From Ceriagrion tenellum (lineage: Eukaryota > Arthropoda > Insecta > Odonata > Coenagrionidae), in NCBI GenBank assembly GCA_963169105.1, contig OY720636.1, forward strand, positions 147,211,941 to 147,275,940: a stretch of DNA of 64,000 bases, in the 5' to 3' direction. The position numbers and the translations under genes are program-made. Below are positions 1 through 13,742 of this stretch, piece after piece. The number at the start of each line of letters is the position of its first letter. Positions within the stretch are counted from its first letter, which is position 1. The notes under the pieces were generated by a model that was given only the letters and a program-made list of their open reading frames with translations, had not been told where the DNA came from and did not search any database.

Positions 1-901
1 GCACCATAATATTTTACACTATAGTATTAATCTTCATAACTCCATGACTGTTCATCGGATTCACACGAAACATACATCATCATTTATATAATTTTCTTTT
101 AGGTTCAATTAATGTGTAGGATAAATGTTGAATACAAATTCTGGTCTAATTTTTGACGTTAGAAGGCAAAAGCGCTAAGTTTTAGCCCTACGGAGACATG
201 TGTAACTTTGACGTCTAATGAATGATGAGCCCACCAAAGGCCTCGCCTTGTTTTTTATAAAACAATTAATTTAACATAAAATGAGAAGGCAACTCCAGCG
301 AAATGATGAGAATTTACGGTGGAAATTTTAAGAGGGAGATAACAGTCTGAGCATCCTGGTGCCATGAGGTAAAGTTGTAGAGAAAAAGTAAGGTTTATGA
401 ATTTGAGCATCATGCCTAAAACTGCTAACTACATTCATTACAATTTCGATACTTTCAAACGCATTGCTTTGCAGTTGTTACACGCCAAAGTTACAAATGT
501 CGCCGTAGCACCCAACAAACGGAACCTTTTCACTCTAGCGCCGAAAGCAAGCCCTAGATTTGTTTTCACAATTATTCTACACATGAATTGAATAGAAAAC
601 AATATTATCTAAATGGTGATGAGCATATCACGGAACCGCCACGATGTGAGAATCACGAAACCCCCTTGGAGTTATTGAGGTTGAAACTCGGGTGTACAGG
701 ATTTTGGCACGTGTAGCAGAGACAATAGTATAGGCGTGAGCATATGGAAGGATGAAATGACGTCATGGCAATCAGAGAACGTTTAGCGGAAGCAGACAAA
801 TGTTAATTATAGTTATTTAAAGCTAATATATACAACAGCTCGACTAAAATGCTGCAAAATAACTACATAACTAAAATTAAGAACCAGTAACTATGCGATT
901 T
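1..901. other. Unique AT-rich DNA, no gene seen
   Basis: I see no recognisable gene, repeat or RNA here. The only open frame of note (397-591, plus strand) has no recognisable motif and is in the length range expected by chance. Confidence 0.5.
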
Positions 902-1087
902 CTACAATAAACCTGCATAAAAATTTTTATGATAAATCTCCATTAAAGTAAAAGCTTCTCTGTTTTCCAGAGGCTCATTGATTAAGAAAGCGCTTGAATG
1001 TCCTATCCCATAGATCTGATCACAGTACTTTATCACAGACAGCAGGTACTGCGATGAGCTTAACCTGAAGATAATGTTATCTGACAT
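902..1087 (-). other. Exon-like open frame, unidentified
   Basis: The minus strand is open for 61 codons and its composition looks more protein-like than most other frames in this region, with stretches such as QYLLSVIKYCDQIYG and AFTLMEIYHKNFYAGL. On the minus strand the frame follows a pyrimidine-containing stretch ending in a possible acceptor AG just before the codons for DNIIF, and ATGCAG/GT near 910 could act as a donor. I do not recognise the family. The first third of the frame lies in a 153-bp segment that is repeated at 2006-2158, so part of this putative exon is duplicated. It may equally be a transposon relic or chance. Confidence 0.15.
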
Positions 1088-1178
1088 CGAAAAGCGTTGT
1101 TAATCGATGAAAATGTGGAAAAGAAGGAAAGCTTATTTTGATTCTATAAAACAGAAACCTTATAATATGCATCACAAA
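1026..1178. repeat. Direct duplication, copy 1
   Basis: This 153-bp block recurs in the same orientation at 2006-2158, exactly 980 bp downstream. By eye there are three differences, all transitions (positions 1059, 1115 and 1170), so the copies are about 98% identical. The flanks and the 827-bp spacer are unrelated to each other. I see no terminal repeats that would mark a mobile element, so a recent segmental duplication is the simplest reading. Confidence 0.9.
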
Positions 1179-2005
1179 TATGATAAATATTACATATTTC
1201 ACCGGACGATAAAATGGTGTAATAAAAAACCTCCGAGAGGCCATTCGTGAGAAAGGGCCGTCGTCAGAGGGAGATTTGAATTTGGTTTTGAAAAGGAGAG
1301 CGCTGCGAATGCGACTGGGATGCCGACGCGTGGCTCCATCTGTGAGCCCGCATTGGAAACCATTTGAGAGGAGAGAGAGACAGAGAGCGGGAATTTGCTC
1401 TCAGAATTTGAAATAATTCGATTTATTTGAACATTTTTCCATCTCATTTTTACAGCAAAGTTTCGAAGAACCAAGAAAAAAAACAAAATACCCAATCATC
1501 ATATCTGTTCAAATAGTTCGAATCACTTGAGTTAAAATCTCAAAATAAGTTCCTATGCTCCAAGCCCACCAAAGAGCTTCAACAATCCTCCAAAAAAATT
1601 AATAATATAAAAAGCATATTTTCTCTGTCCATCTCTCAGAAAATTCCGATAAGAAAATAAACGTATCGAGTTCATTTCATTCACATGTATAATTTTTACA
1701 TCGTGCATCATTAAATTTGAAATACTTCGTGAACCAATTCGAGTCTAATGCCAAGCGAAAGGCAACGTGAATGCTGTTTTAATTTCAAATTCGTGTAATT
1801 ACGAGAAAAAAAATCGATAAATTGCTCAAAATTCCGCTATTTTGGTAAATCATCCCCTTGACGACCGCCAATATGCACCGGTGTCGAAACTCTCATGAAT
1901 AGATCGAGAAACTGAATGGCCATGACAAGTCAACTGAGAGCTTTAAGTAGCTTGTCAGAAGGGAAGGATTTCTTCGAATAGAACCCTTCTTAGATAAAGA
2001 CAGTT

Positions 2006-2158
2006 TACTTTATCACAGACAGCAGGTACTGCGATGAGTTTAACCTGAAGATAATGTTATCTGACATCGAAAAGCGTTGTTAATCGATGAAAATATGGAA
2101 AAGAAGGAAAGCTTATTTTGATTCTATAAAACAGAAACCTTATAATATGTATCACAAA
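2006..2158. repeat. Direct duplication, copy 2
   Basis: Second copy of the 153-bp block at 1026-1178. Here the exon-like frame seen in copy 1 is cut off at the block edge, because the sequence beyond 2006 toward lower coordinates is unrelated. Confidence 0.9.
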
Positions 2159-5100
2159 GACATAAAGACAGAATTTAGAAGGACGAAATATTATCAAACA
2201 AATAGTTTTATGGTGATATTATCTAGGTTTGTAGTATCCTATGTTCCATTTTGAGTATATGATTTCACAGATGATTCGAAATTATACATTGTAGTCTTAA
2301 ATTTCGAATTATATACGAAAAAAATCATAGGAAATTCGATCATCAGTTTTTTTGACACACGCATGAGGCGTAGGTTATTCGATATATAGGAATATGTCCG
2401 ACTTGGAATATGTCGAAAAACGGTTTATATTTGAGGTAATTTTTTCATGCTAAAACATTATTGCCCAGGGATCACTAGTCATGAAACTAACAAATTTTGC
2501 GCGGTAAGAAATATGTCTATTACGAAATGATGGGTAACTTTCCATTATTAAATCAAATTTCGCCACTCTTAATCCAATCGGCAGTATTTAATAAACTCGC
2601 AATTTCATTCTTAATATACACCTCCATATTACTTCCCTTCATATCTCTCACATCTCCCTTCCCATTACTCTCGGCCAATGATAAATTTCAATTTCCATTA
2701 CCTTCAAATTTAGCCACACCCTTTTTCCCGGAAGTTCATGTTTTGGCGAAGTCTTGGTCTACAGAAAGCAATCTTTTATGAGTTCAGTTGGAGCTCCTGC
2801 ATCTAATTTCGTTACCTTGGGTATTGACGTTAGTCATTGATCGACAGTCTTCACCGGTCGCACTGGGCTCGTCATCTTATGAAGCATCAAAACACAGAAA
2901 AGGGTTGGTAGAAGAGTAACGGTGTGATCCACACGCTGCCAACAAGAGATTCTCGATAACTACTGCGTTGGTATGTATTCATAGATGGCTCTGAAGAATA
3001 GCAGATTCAGTATTATAAAATGCAGTATCATATAGAAATTTGAAGCCAACTTGGTGCACTTTGCTGATAACGGCAATCATTTGGGCAATCCATCTCGTGC
3101 TTACCTCCTCCCAAACATATTTTTCCACTAGTTTCCTTCGTTTATACCTCTGGTGGTACACTGAAGCGTTAGTGTAACAGTAGGTACTTAAATATTAATT
3201 CGAAGCTTCAGCATCGTGAATTTCGACTCCGATGAGATTCAAGCTCTGAGAAACATGCGCTGCATTAAGCAACTGGCAAGAATTGTTTCTAGAAGGCATA
3301 ATTACAAAGATTGACGAGCGGAGATTTCAAGCATCGAAATGCTCCTGTGTTAAATTTATTAAAAGCACTAAAGGCCGTCAAAAACTGCTTCCTGTTGCTT
3401 ACAATTAACTGCCTAATCTTTGACGATACATGATCAAGTACCTCATCACCATCGGATGAAGAATGTATCCTCCGTTAAGGTTGACCAAACAGCAAATTAG
3501 ACTTAAAATTAACACTAAGGAAGAGCAATTTACTGATTATCGCAAACCGAGTCAACCTATGTAACAAATTTATTGTGACAGCAGTTAACCATCATATGTG
3601 CGAAATAAAAATCGAGTAATTATATGAAATTTTTAGTCAAAAGCATGGTAAATACTGGGATTTAACACTAATTTAAGTCCAGAATGGCTGCAGCCATTGA
3701 AACGGCAAGCAAGTGTAAACAATTGTTGAAACTGTCAAAATCCAAGGCTGAGAAAAAACTAGGGCAAAACTTAACATGGAATACAGTCCAAATATGACGA
3801 AAAATAGGATGATAAGTAGAGAATAAAGCATCCCTAACCGAATGAATTTATTTAAGATAATTAACAGAGCTTTGCAATTATTTTCAAGCACTAGTGTTAG
3901 GTCCAGATTTCAACAGGGATGACTGGAGTAGGCCATTGCAATACGCCAGCAATACAATAAGTCCAAGACCCAAGGAAGAGAAAGGTTTATTAAGGATGCT
4001 GAAACATAAATTTTCCAGATTTTTAATAACCAGGAGTCCTAGTCTTTTTAATCAATCCAAACATGAAACAGCATTTCATAATAAATAAGCAGAGGCAATC
4101 ACGAAGGAACGACACGAAAAAATGCTTATCCACGAGCAGCATTCATTGAAAAAACAATACCTCTTTGGTGGTCACGAAAGTGATAGAAATAACTAATAAT
4201 TGTCGCTACAAATCCTGCGGTGGAATTAAAATTCCAATATTACCAGATGCAAAAACTTTAAATTCATTCAGAAACGAAGACTAGATTACATAACGAGATG
4301 AAATTTTAAAGAAGTTATTTCTACCAAGTCGTTTATTTAACGGGCAGCAAATCAGGGGTGGTCACAGTATCACAAAACATGATAGACATGCGTAAATTTC
4401 AATTATGCGTAACAATGCGACTTTAACATAAAAAACCAACTATGAATAACAGGCTGTTAATTATATTTCATTCAATGCATGAGAGTTTTGCATTATCAAA
4501 GTGTAAAATGATGGAACATTGTTATTGCAAAAAAAGGCATAAAAACTAAAACTTTTCCAAAGCTGCAAGGCGCACCAGGTTTTCTTAGCTTTATCTAGAG
4601 GAGAAGGATTGTTTGGTTGATTATAAGAGAAGCCGACGGAGGGCATTTAAGGCATTAGAAGGACATTTTACTGAGTTCAAGAGGTAAGAGCTGTTAAGGA
4701 AAATAATGGGTCACAGAAAACCGCGCGTGGCTGCTATGGCGAAAAATTTTTATATTTTTCAATGTCGCACAGGTAGATGAGGGCAGCAGATTTTTACAGT
4801 CCACTGTTGTATGTGTCATACTATATAGATCTCCAATTCCCTGTGTAACAACGCGAAGCTTCAAAAATGTTTCTTCTTCTTTATGTTCTCTGACTATCAA
4901 TAAAATCAATAAAATCTACAAAAAAAATAAAATCTAAAAAATAAAAAGATAACCGTTAGATTACTATAATAAAAATAATGCTAAAATGATTTGGTTAAGT
5001 ATCGGCAAAATTAAATTTCAAAAAGTTAAAAATATAAAAAGTATTTGATAAGACTCCATTTTATAAATAAGCATTCAAATTTTGTATACATTTTAAAAGC

Positions 5101-5985
5101 GATTTCATTCAATAAAATTTGAACTGCAGGGATCGCTTTGAAGTTAATTAGGAATTGTGTTGGAAATCGAATTCTGCGAAAGCGTCAGTGGCAAATTTGC
5201 TCTGATAACCTTTCATTTTACATCTGAATTACGAGTACTGGCATCAACTCGCCAACCAATGGCACGCATTTTTTTTTGCTCCATTATTCGTGTACCCAAC
5301 CACCCACTCAAAATATCCCAATTGATTACCGCATTATTTAATTTGTGGCCTCGTGTTTTATGAGATTCGGCACCACACAACAGGGCGTCGAAACAGGCCG
5401 ACTCCTCAGTTGATTAAGACGCCAAAAGGCAGATTCATCCGATAGATAGAGTTCTTGAAATACTCTCCAAAGTGCACCTCAAATGGATTGCAGGAGACCA
5501 CAAAAACTCTTGACCACTTTCAAAAATTCGAATCCAGGTTTTCAAGAATGGAGTGGCCGGCACTCTTGCAAGCACACCCATCCGACACAAAAAATGGGAT
5601 CTGAGCATTTATTAATTAATTCTTTCACACAATTACAGCCAGCTGATTTTTGTGGCAGTGATGATGCCAAATATCTTTGATATCAGTCTTCCTTTCATGG
5701 AAATGTATATCCAATTGTTTTCATTTTTCGTGACCACTTTTGGAGAAGAAAATAATCCAAGGTCAACTCACACTTCATAGGGAAGAGAAATAATGTTTTT
5801 TAATCACCAAAAGAGCGAAATTTGTTTTGGTGGGGATGCCTTTGAAATCAATTTGACACTGAATTTGCTCCTCAAATTTACAGGTAAGCCGACCCAGTCA
5901 ACCGCGGAAATTTTCAGAAAAATGGATATTAGAGGTAATGGGAAGACGGGATCTAAATTACAATGCACGAGACCTCATCATGTAA
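2159..5985. other. Unique AT-rich DNA, no gene seen
   Basis: Short open frames occur on both strands (for example 2497-2781, 3673-3891, 4694-4909, 5793-6116), but none shows a motif I recognise and none is longer than expected by chance in such DNA. An A-rich low-complexity patch lies near 4905-4965. Confidence 0.5.
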
Positions 5986-5989
5986 TCAG

Positions 5990-6200
5990 GTCGAAATCCT
6001 TAGTATCCACTCGTACGGTGCGGCGCCGGGAGTGGTGGGGAAGGGCACGGGGTGGGACAGGGAGTGGTGGGAGGAGGTTAAGGGAGGAGGGTGAGGTAAA
6101 GGAGGCAAGTGTTTAATTTGCTAGTGGTTACTCTCCGCCCCTCCTCCCCTCTCCCTCCCTCATTCCCTCACACATGCACACACAGACACAGACTCGGCGC
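5990..6200. other. GC-rich island with strand asymmetry
   Basis: A run of G/A-rich sequence (about 6015-6105) is followed directly by C/T-rich sequence (about 6130-6180), with CpG near 6012 and at 6195-6205. It stands out sharply from the AT-rich flanks. Open frames on it are composition artefacts. It could be a regulatory or promoter-like island, but no TATA box or initiator is clear. Confidence 0.4.
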
Positions 6201-6204
6201 GCCC

Positions 6205-9200
6205 GCTCAAAGGCTTTTGTTTTTTAAATCACCCAATGGTCTTCACTCGCGACTCTCCAACACGAATCTACATACCACATCCGCATCGCTTCCAAATTTT
6301 TCAATTCTCATCCGAATGAGAATATGTTCACGCATGGCTGCAAGATAGGCCATAAATAGGGTTTCTCGAGCCGTTGAATATATAATCGGCATCCACTGTC
6401 TAACCGCACCTAAAATTCTATTCCAAGCCTGCTCTGTCCCACATTGGCCGATTCCTTGAACACCATCTACTTCCGAGTTTGAAACGTGCGGAGTGATTCG
6501 ACAGCAATTCCAAAGGCAAGTTTATAAGTTTTCATTATTATTTTCAAGTTATACCCAGCAAGAAAAATTTCTGTTCCTATGGCAATTAAACCGTGAGACT
6601 TCCAAGTCTTAGAGGTTTTTTGAAGTTAATGTGCTGCTTAATAAAATAACCGAAAATTATGAACTTCCTGACACACAGAACGTTCTTAAACCGTAAAAAC
6701 GATAACTGTTAAAAATAATTTTGTAATAAAAATTGGTGCCTAAGAGACATTGATACGTGCTATAGTTTAAACACCCACAAAAAACGCAAAATACTGGAGA
6801 GAAAATCACGGTTAGGTTATTAAATTGCTATTGATTTATACAAATATATTTTTTCAAATCCATTAAATATGACATCAACACGATGAAAACATTTACTTGA
6901 TCTCTGATAACGCTTACAGTTGAATTTCATCGTGAAACCAAAATTGAAAATAATTTTAAGCTCACTACTGTATCTCTGACAGACACAGCGGCCACAGAAT
7001 ACATTCGGCCCACGTGAATTAAATGGATCTTGCTCGGATCATGATTCGGCAACCAATGAACATTCAGTAGTCATTTTCAAAATGCACCGAAATATTGTGC
7101 AGTGACTTCAGCAGATTGTGTACTTTACTCCAATTAGAGCATTAAATAAACTATCTCCATTCGCATGAGCACACGCCGTTAATGTGATTCATTCCTTTTC
7201 GACGTCACTTCCCTCTCCCAACTACTGTCACTCACGCCAGCAACTCCGCGACGCATCGCCATCGAACACCCTCCGCCACGCACCTTATTAGTGGCGACCA
7301 GAGGGAAGGCACGAGGAGCAAGGTCATTTCAAGAGGTTACGCCTTCGATTATTTTAAGTTTAAATGCCGACAATCAAACAGAAAGAGTGAGCATCAATAC
7401 ATCATTCTCGAGGGAAATTATGACTGGGGCAGTTATGGATAGTATAACTGACTCATCGATTACTTCCCTTTGAATGACGTTATCGTAGAAATCGATTGGG
7501 AGTATCAATGAAAATCATGTAGAGTGCTATTTAGTTGTTTTTTTCAATCATGGATATATTCCACAAATTAAGGACGATATAGTTACAATAAAGTTATCAG
7601 CATTGATGATCAGTGACAAAGGGGTAATTTGCTGTAACCTTGAAGAAGTTTCATCAAATACTAGGTGTACCACAGCGTGGATCGTTCAGAGATAAGAGCT
7701 TTCCCCGCGGAAAGAAGAAATCCTTCCTGACATTGAACCGGCGTTCATGCATGTAGGAGAAAATTGTGTTTAATTTATCATACGAGAGTCGCTCTGCGCT
7801 GATTATAGCACCTTAAGTAACTAGTGATTAAGACCCCGGATGAAAACGGATTTTTAGCCCTCAAAGATCCTGGACACAGTTGTCTCACCGAGATGCCAAC
7901 GGGCCGCAAAAATGTCGGCCCACGCGCCGCCACACTCGTGGCTTCGAAGAGCCCGCCCACCCCCGCCTCCATGGTTCCCCCGCCTCGCAAAATGCACCTC
8001 GTGGACACAATGACCAGCCGTGCGAGGGGGACATTGGACACGTGAATACCCGTTTGAGGAGGAGGAGGGCGACAGTGAAGCATGCAGACTCACACGGAGA
8101 CACGCAACAGCCGCGAAGTCTATTTCGAGGGCGGCAGGAGCGGTAATCGTGGGTCATTGAGAGCGTATTATAATATTTTTTTTAAGTTTAAGACAAAAAA
8201 AATTCTCGGACCACAGCTCACTTTAGAGCATCATTTTATGCGATGGAACTCACAATACTGGCACTAATGGAATACATAAAGTGATTGAATTTTAATCGTT
8301 TTTCCTTTAAAAAAGCATGTTATGAGTAGAGCTTTTGCGCGTTATGTCAAATATATAAGAAAGTACGTAGAAATATTTCGTGTTTCAATCATGGATTTGT
8401 TATTGGATTAGTAAAAATTTCAATGATTACAAATGCGTAATTTCACGTTTAAAAGAAAATCGGTTATCGAGTTATAATACTGACATGTCCCATAAGGATA
8501 CCTGTGAAAGTACCATTTAATAGCCAAAAATAAACAAAATCGGTACTAGACACTATTTTTAACCTCTACCAACAGAGATCACTCATTAGAACATACACAA
8601 AGTTTCACGCAAATTTGTGCTAGAAAAAACGCCCTCAGCACCGCTTAGCTGCCTGCTGAAGGAATTAAATAATCCTGCCGGTCTCTTAAGCCTAATTTAA
8701 GATTCCATGTGCTTTCGGTGCAACATTACCCTTAATTATAAATCCGATGATTGGCTCTTCAGAAGAGAAAAAAACACTAGTAAACTTCTGCAATTTAAAA
8801 GAGCGGAAAAGTTCACGAGTTTTATCTCTTCTGAATATGCATGAAAAGTTTCCACGAAGTTAGTGGCAGCACTATTTCTCACGATAATTGGTTTGCCAAA
8901 GATCTTACCCTTCTATTTTCGGCTTCATTCCTTCAAAATTATCCATTCTGACACCCCTCAGTAATTTTTCTTATCCTTTGCCTTGCCCGCTCTGTCAAAT
9001 TCTTCTTCCCGAACTGTTTTCAGGAGAGTCCAGCGTCGCATTATGCGTCGTATAACTATATCTCTCGACCGAAACCATATCGGGATTAAATGTAATTGAA
9101 GTAAAGTAAAAGAAGTAAAAATTGCAGTAAAGTTTCAATCGCAAAAATGCTGTAATACCATTGGAATTGGAGTGCAGCGGATTTCATTCCCAGTATTGAA

Positions 9201-9750
9201 AACTTAAGACTAATTGTAAGTTTGTAAGTATTTTTTCAGACTTACGAAGTCAAACTGCTAACATCGTCCGATGGGGAGAGAGGAAGAGAGAGGGAGTGCA
9301 GGCCAATAACTAAAAGATCTTCACGTTCTGTATTCCGCCTGAAGACGCTAAATTAGCCAAACGAGCACTCGGCTTGGAACAACTTTGCCATAATCACCCA
9401 GTGATCCGGGAAAGCGTGAAAAGAATCCAAACACGTGGAGACATACAGAACGAGTCACTACAAACATTTAAAACGGAGACATTTCTTATCATGCGCAAAG
9501 TGAGCACCAATATTGATGAGCGCTTTCTCAAAAGCATGCTAATGCTAGAATAATACTTAGACCCTTCCAGCAGTCATAAGTGAAATGGGACCGCGCATGT
9601 TTTCCCTCGCCCTCATTTACCTTTTGACTGACCCATTTGCAATGGAAACCTTGAAATCGACAACTCATTGGGTAAGTGACGTACACACCTTAGAGACAGC
9701 TGTTTAGCAACCTTTCTGCCGCATGTTATCTGCAGCATGTTTAATGCATG
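6205..9750. other. Mixed unique DNA with two CpG-rich patches
   Basis: Two CpG-rich patches lie at about 7195-7320 and 7835-8150. In the second, open frames occur in at least four frames at once over the same bases, which is the signature of stop-poor GC-rich DNA and not of a gene. The remainder is AT-rich and I see no gene, RNA or mobile element in it. Confidence 0.45.
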
Positions 9751-9753
9751 CGA

Positions 9754-9804
9754 ACACAATTTTCACCCGCAATTGCGCGTAGAGATTTTTGCGAAAAGCC
9801 TTTT
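9754..9804. repeat. 51-bp direct repeat, copy 1
   Basis: Matches 10321-10371 in direct orientation with five differences over 51 bp. The similarity extends weakly upstream, where a short AATGCA-type stretch precedes both copies. The family is unknown. Confidence 0.75.
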
Positions 9805-10320
9805 CAAAATATTTATCTACTCTTCCTTCTACCTGCCATTCCATTGACTCCCGCGGACTAGCCAACGTACCCAACTGCTCTAAATAGCTGCAACATTATG
9901 CATGTAAATCTTGTATTGTCTATCTTTGGAATACGGCGGCCTGGTAATATTTAGTCTTGTAGATGATGACTTGCATTCAGTGCTGCGTTTTGATAAGCAA
10001 GTGTAAATTGCGTCAATGATATTTCCCTAAGTGACTTAGGATATGGAATTAAGTAGGTGTAGATATACTTAGTTTATTCTTTTAGCCTCAGGTTAGAGAA
10101 GAGATACCTCCCAAAAATTAAGCGCCGAATACAAGCCTTCACTGCAGCAACAAATCTTGACGATTGAAAGTTCAGCACTGTTTGTGTGCACATACGTCGC
10201 GGTCCTGATAGAGTCCTTTGAAACTGACCACATTCTACCGTGGGTAACCGACGTCAAAACCTGACACTGGACAATGAGTAATGAACGCATAACCTAAATA
10301 CCCCCACAATGCAACGCAAA

Positions 10321-10371
10321 ACACAATTTTTATCCGCAATTGCACGAAGAGATTTTTACGAAAAGCCTTTT
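10321..10371. repeat. 51-bp direct repeat, copy 2
   Basis: Second copy of the repeat at 9754-9804, 567 bp downstream. Confidence 0.75.
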
Positions 10372-12200
10372 GTATTGTAGTATAGTGTCAATGACTTAAG
10401 ATATGTTTTACTTGTAAATGGAAAACGAAATTTCTCGCTTAAAAAAATGGACACTTTCTTTAACGAGAAACTTATTGACAAAAAAAGTACATTTGTAATG
10501 CCAAAACATTCGGATGTCAATAAAATACAGCATGCAAGAAGAGAACATCGAGTATCAAGGCTCAGCTCATTGGGTCGACTATGTGAAATCGGAAATCGAA
10601 TCTCCAAAATCGGCGACTCTGGCCGTTTGAATGCTCAACAGAAGGGAAAATCAGGTTCTAGCGGACCTCTCATCTTCTCTTTCAGTTCCAAAAATCCAGT
10701 TCACCGAGCGCAAGAAGTAGAGCACAAGAAGAGAGTAGAGTGCCTGTGAGTAGATTTTATCCGACTGTGATTATAATATTCATCGGGCTACAAGGGCTAT
10801 GCATTAACAACTTATACCACATTTTACTACCCATACTGTAACATTTTCATTAATAAGGTTTCAATCACAGCACTACGCCTTCTCAGCAAGTCGTGAAATT
10901 AATCATCAACTTAAGGGGAATAGGTTTAATTATACAAAATGAGTATTTATAGTGGGTTTCGACCTTCTTCGAAAGCGAATAAAATCTTTAATCCCAAAAG
11001 TTAGAAAATATTATAAAAATTTATTATTCGTCAGTTTTCCAGTTGTTATACGAGACAGCTAATTTTCTTTTATTACAGGCAGCTGCTCATTCAATTCTTC
11101 AAGTTACCGTGAGCTGGGCTGAAAAATAATTCAAGTCCGGCATCACCAGCAAAGAGAGGCGCAAGCGTTTATTAGGCTCGCGGAACAACCCGCTGTTACA
11201 TTTGTACATCCTCAGGAGATGGTAACGATACTCATCCTCGAATGATCACTTAAGCGACGATAGTTAAAAACCAAAGCTGGATTGCCCGGATCAATCATCT
11301 CAATTCAGAATCGTTGACTCATAACTTTGTTGTTGAAAGTTGAAATTATTTATTAGGAAATTAGAAATATGCAAACAAATGTTCGAGATAATAATTACAG
11401 AGTATTTAATGGTTCTCCCAAGACAAGTTATAGCACACATGATTCATTCTGTTCCAATAACTTTTCAAGGCTAGAAAGTCAGTGAACACTGCAATGTCTG
11501 GTTGAATGCACTCAATAACCTATTTTAGAAAGAACTTTATCATTCAAAAATCGATATGCCAATACAACCCTTGAGAGCTTCAATCTGTTGAAATAACTCT
11601 AAGTCGTTAATTTAGCTTTCAGTCTGACGAATCAATTATCATTAAATATAATTTACTTACAAATAGCAACAGAAAACCAAAATCCTTTGGCCTGTAAACT
11701 AAAGAAAAATTATGAATTATTCAAGGAGCTCTGCGGCCTTACAGTTTAACTAATTGGAAACTCCACTGATCGTAAAAGTTCACGCGCCGAACATGGTGAG
11801 TTATAGAGAGCAGACGAAGGTATATTACTAAAATAATTAGTTTCAGCTTAACTAGATATAGATTGGTACATTTTCAGATTTTCCTCCGTTTGCAAATTTT
11901 ATAATCTAAGTATGGAAGATAAAATATTTGAAACAGGGAAGCTTGACTTCTCAGTAGCGATCAATAGAAATTAAAGAGGGTAGGTGAATTTCACCCAAAA
12001 TATAAGAGAAAACGTTAAATATTTATCAATTATGAATAAGTGATTGTTTAATCATAAATCTATGTGTAACACGGCTGCATTGAATGAGATACTGATAATA
12101 ATGAGGCTTGAAATCCGACTTCATCTATACGTACTCTGACGGTGCCCCGAACTCTCTCATACAATGTGGAAATGAGGCAGCTCGGAGTCCTGATTTATTT
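10372..12200. other. Unique AT-rich DNA, no gene seen
   Basis: Open frames at 10356-10607 (minus) and 10447-10749 (plus) overlap each other and have no recognisable motif. I see nothing else that can be supported. Confidence 0.45.
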
Positions 12201-12209
12201 CTGGTGATT

Positions 12210-12430
12210 CCATAATGCACCCCGATATGTGTCTAGGGCAGTCCGTCCCCAACTCACCACGTCTCCACCCCTCCATCTTCGACTCTGACTTCGTGGAGCT
12301 GGGCAGCCGTGGCGTCGGCGAAGAATTAGATATTGGTCGGGAGAGAGGCCCACCACCATTGCCGCCGGAAAACTCGAAAATCCGGACAGAGAGACCTGAA
12401 AGAATACGACAGGATAGGGCAAGAGAGGTT
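12210..12430. other. GC-rich island
   Basis: A patch of higher GC with several CpGs, open in three overlapping frames on both strands. The plus frame of 113 codons has a low-complexity, Pro/Arg/Glu-rich translation with no domain I recognise, so I treat it as non-coding. Confidence 0.35.
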
Positions 12431-12604
12431 GCAGACACTACCGTTATTCCAATGGCAAAAGATAGAGAATTTGAATGCTTTATTCTAGAGAAGCGTTTCC
12501 TTTACGGCTCTGCGAGTGATTCTCTGGGTCACCGTCCACGGCAGTTATGCAGATGATATATATCACAATTTTTTTCAATTGCTGCTTGCATCTCGCGTTT
12601 TTTA

Positions 12605-12688
12605 CTATAATTTTCATTAACATATAATTATATATAATATATTACTAACTAACATATAATTATATATATATGCTATAATTTTCATTAC
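12605..12688. repeat. AT-rich imperfect tandem repeat
   Basis: The blocks CTATAATTTTCATTA and ACATATAATTATATAT each occur twice within 84 bp, interleaved. This is simple-sequence DNA with no evident function. Confidence 0.7.
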
Positions 12689-13738
12689 TCACATTTAGAC
12701 CTTATTATTCATACTTCTACACATGTATAATGTGTAATATCCCTCATTGAGCAGCGATAGAACGGTACAATAAATATTCCTCGGGGCTCCACATGAAACT
12801 GTTGCTTCAAAAAGGTCTCTAGGGCTACAATAGTTTGGGGTTCTCTTTCGTAGAGATAGGCAAAGCAATTAAATCGAGAAGCCTACTCGGTAATCAATAA
12901 GTGGAAGGCTTTTGCGGGAAAGAGAGAAAAAATATAAACTTTTAGTAAATATGACATTCGCAGCCTGATAGCGTTCTCGGAGAAGATGACAAAAATCCCA
13001 ACCGACGTTTCAAAGACTTTTGAATCGACACGTCAAACAGTAACAAGGTTTTCAACTCATCTACTTATGGCATGAGTTGAGCGGATTACAAATTAATGGA
13101 ATGGTTCTGTTGCTGTTCAATGCCCTAGAAATCCTAATTATTCCCGTCGTTGTTTCCAGAGCGGGGTTTGGAGGGATAGCGACACCACTGCGAACATTGT
13201 AAAATTTATGGAATTCTCTGAATTTAATGTACCAATAAACTGTTCCAAACCTAGTAAATATCAAATATTTGGTACTTCCTCGGAAAAAAGTATGCGTGAA
13301 ATTCTCTTACGCTTCACATCGTGATAAGTTTTTGGCTGCTGCCAACGGTTCAACAAAAAACCTTCCGTCATCATCAGGGCAATGTTGCTTTCTTTTATTG
13401 TCCCACTCCACTGCTACTTGTCTAGGGCTCCTTCCCGTCTCCATCCTTTCTTTCTGAGGTCTTCCTTTACCTCGTCCCACCGTCTTGTTCTTGGCCTTCC
13501 CATCCTCCTGACGTCAACCTCCATCCTCTCAACTCTTTCTCCTGTGGATTCTGCAAATTGCTTCCAATTCCAAGGTGCTTCCCTTTTAATATATCTCGCT
13601 AGCACGTCCATCACTAGATCGAACAAGTTCGGACTGAGAAGTGATTCCTGGTGGTGCACGCGTATCCCCTCAACCACGAACTCCTCCGCCCTGCCAACAT
13701 TACTCCTCACAGCCGTCTCCGCCCTTTCGTTCGTTTCC

Positions 13739-13742
13739 TTAA
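13739..13742. repeat. TTAA target-site duplication, left
   Basis: TTAA directly abuts the left MITE terminus; its partner is at 13977-13980. Confidence 0.85.

Noticed and set aside
7778..8157. Five overlapping open frames on both strands
   Set aside because: All lie on the same CpG-rich patch, have low-complexity translations and no motif. Stop-poor GC-rich DNA explains them.
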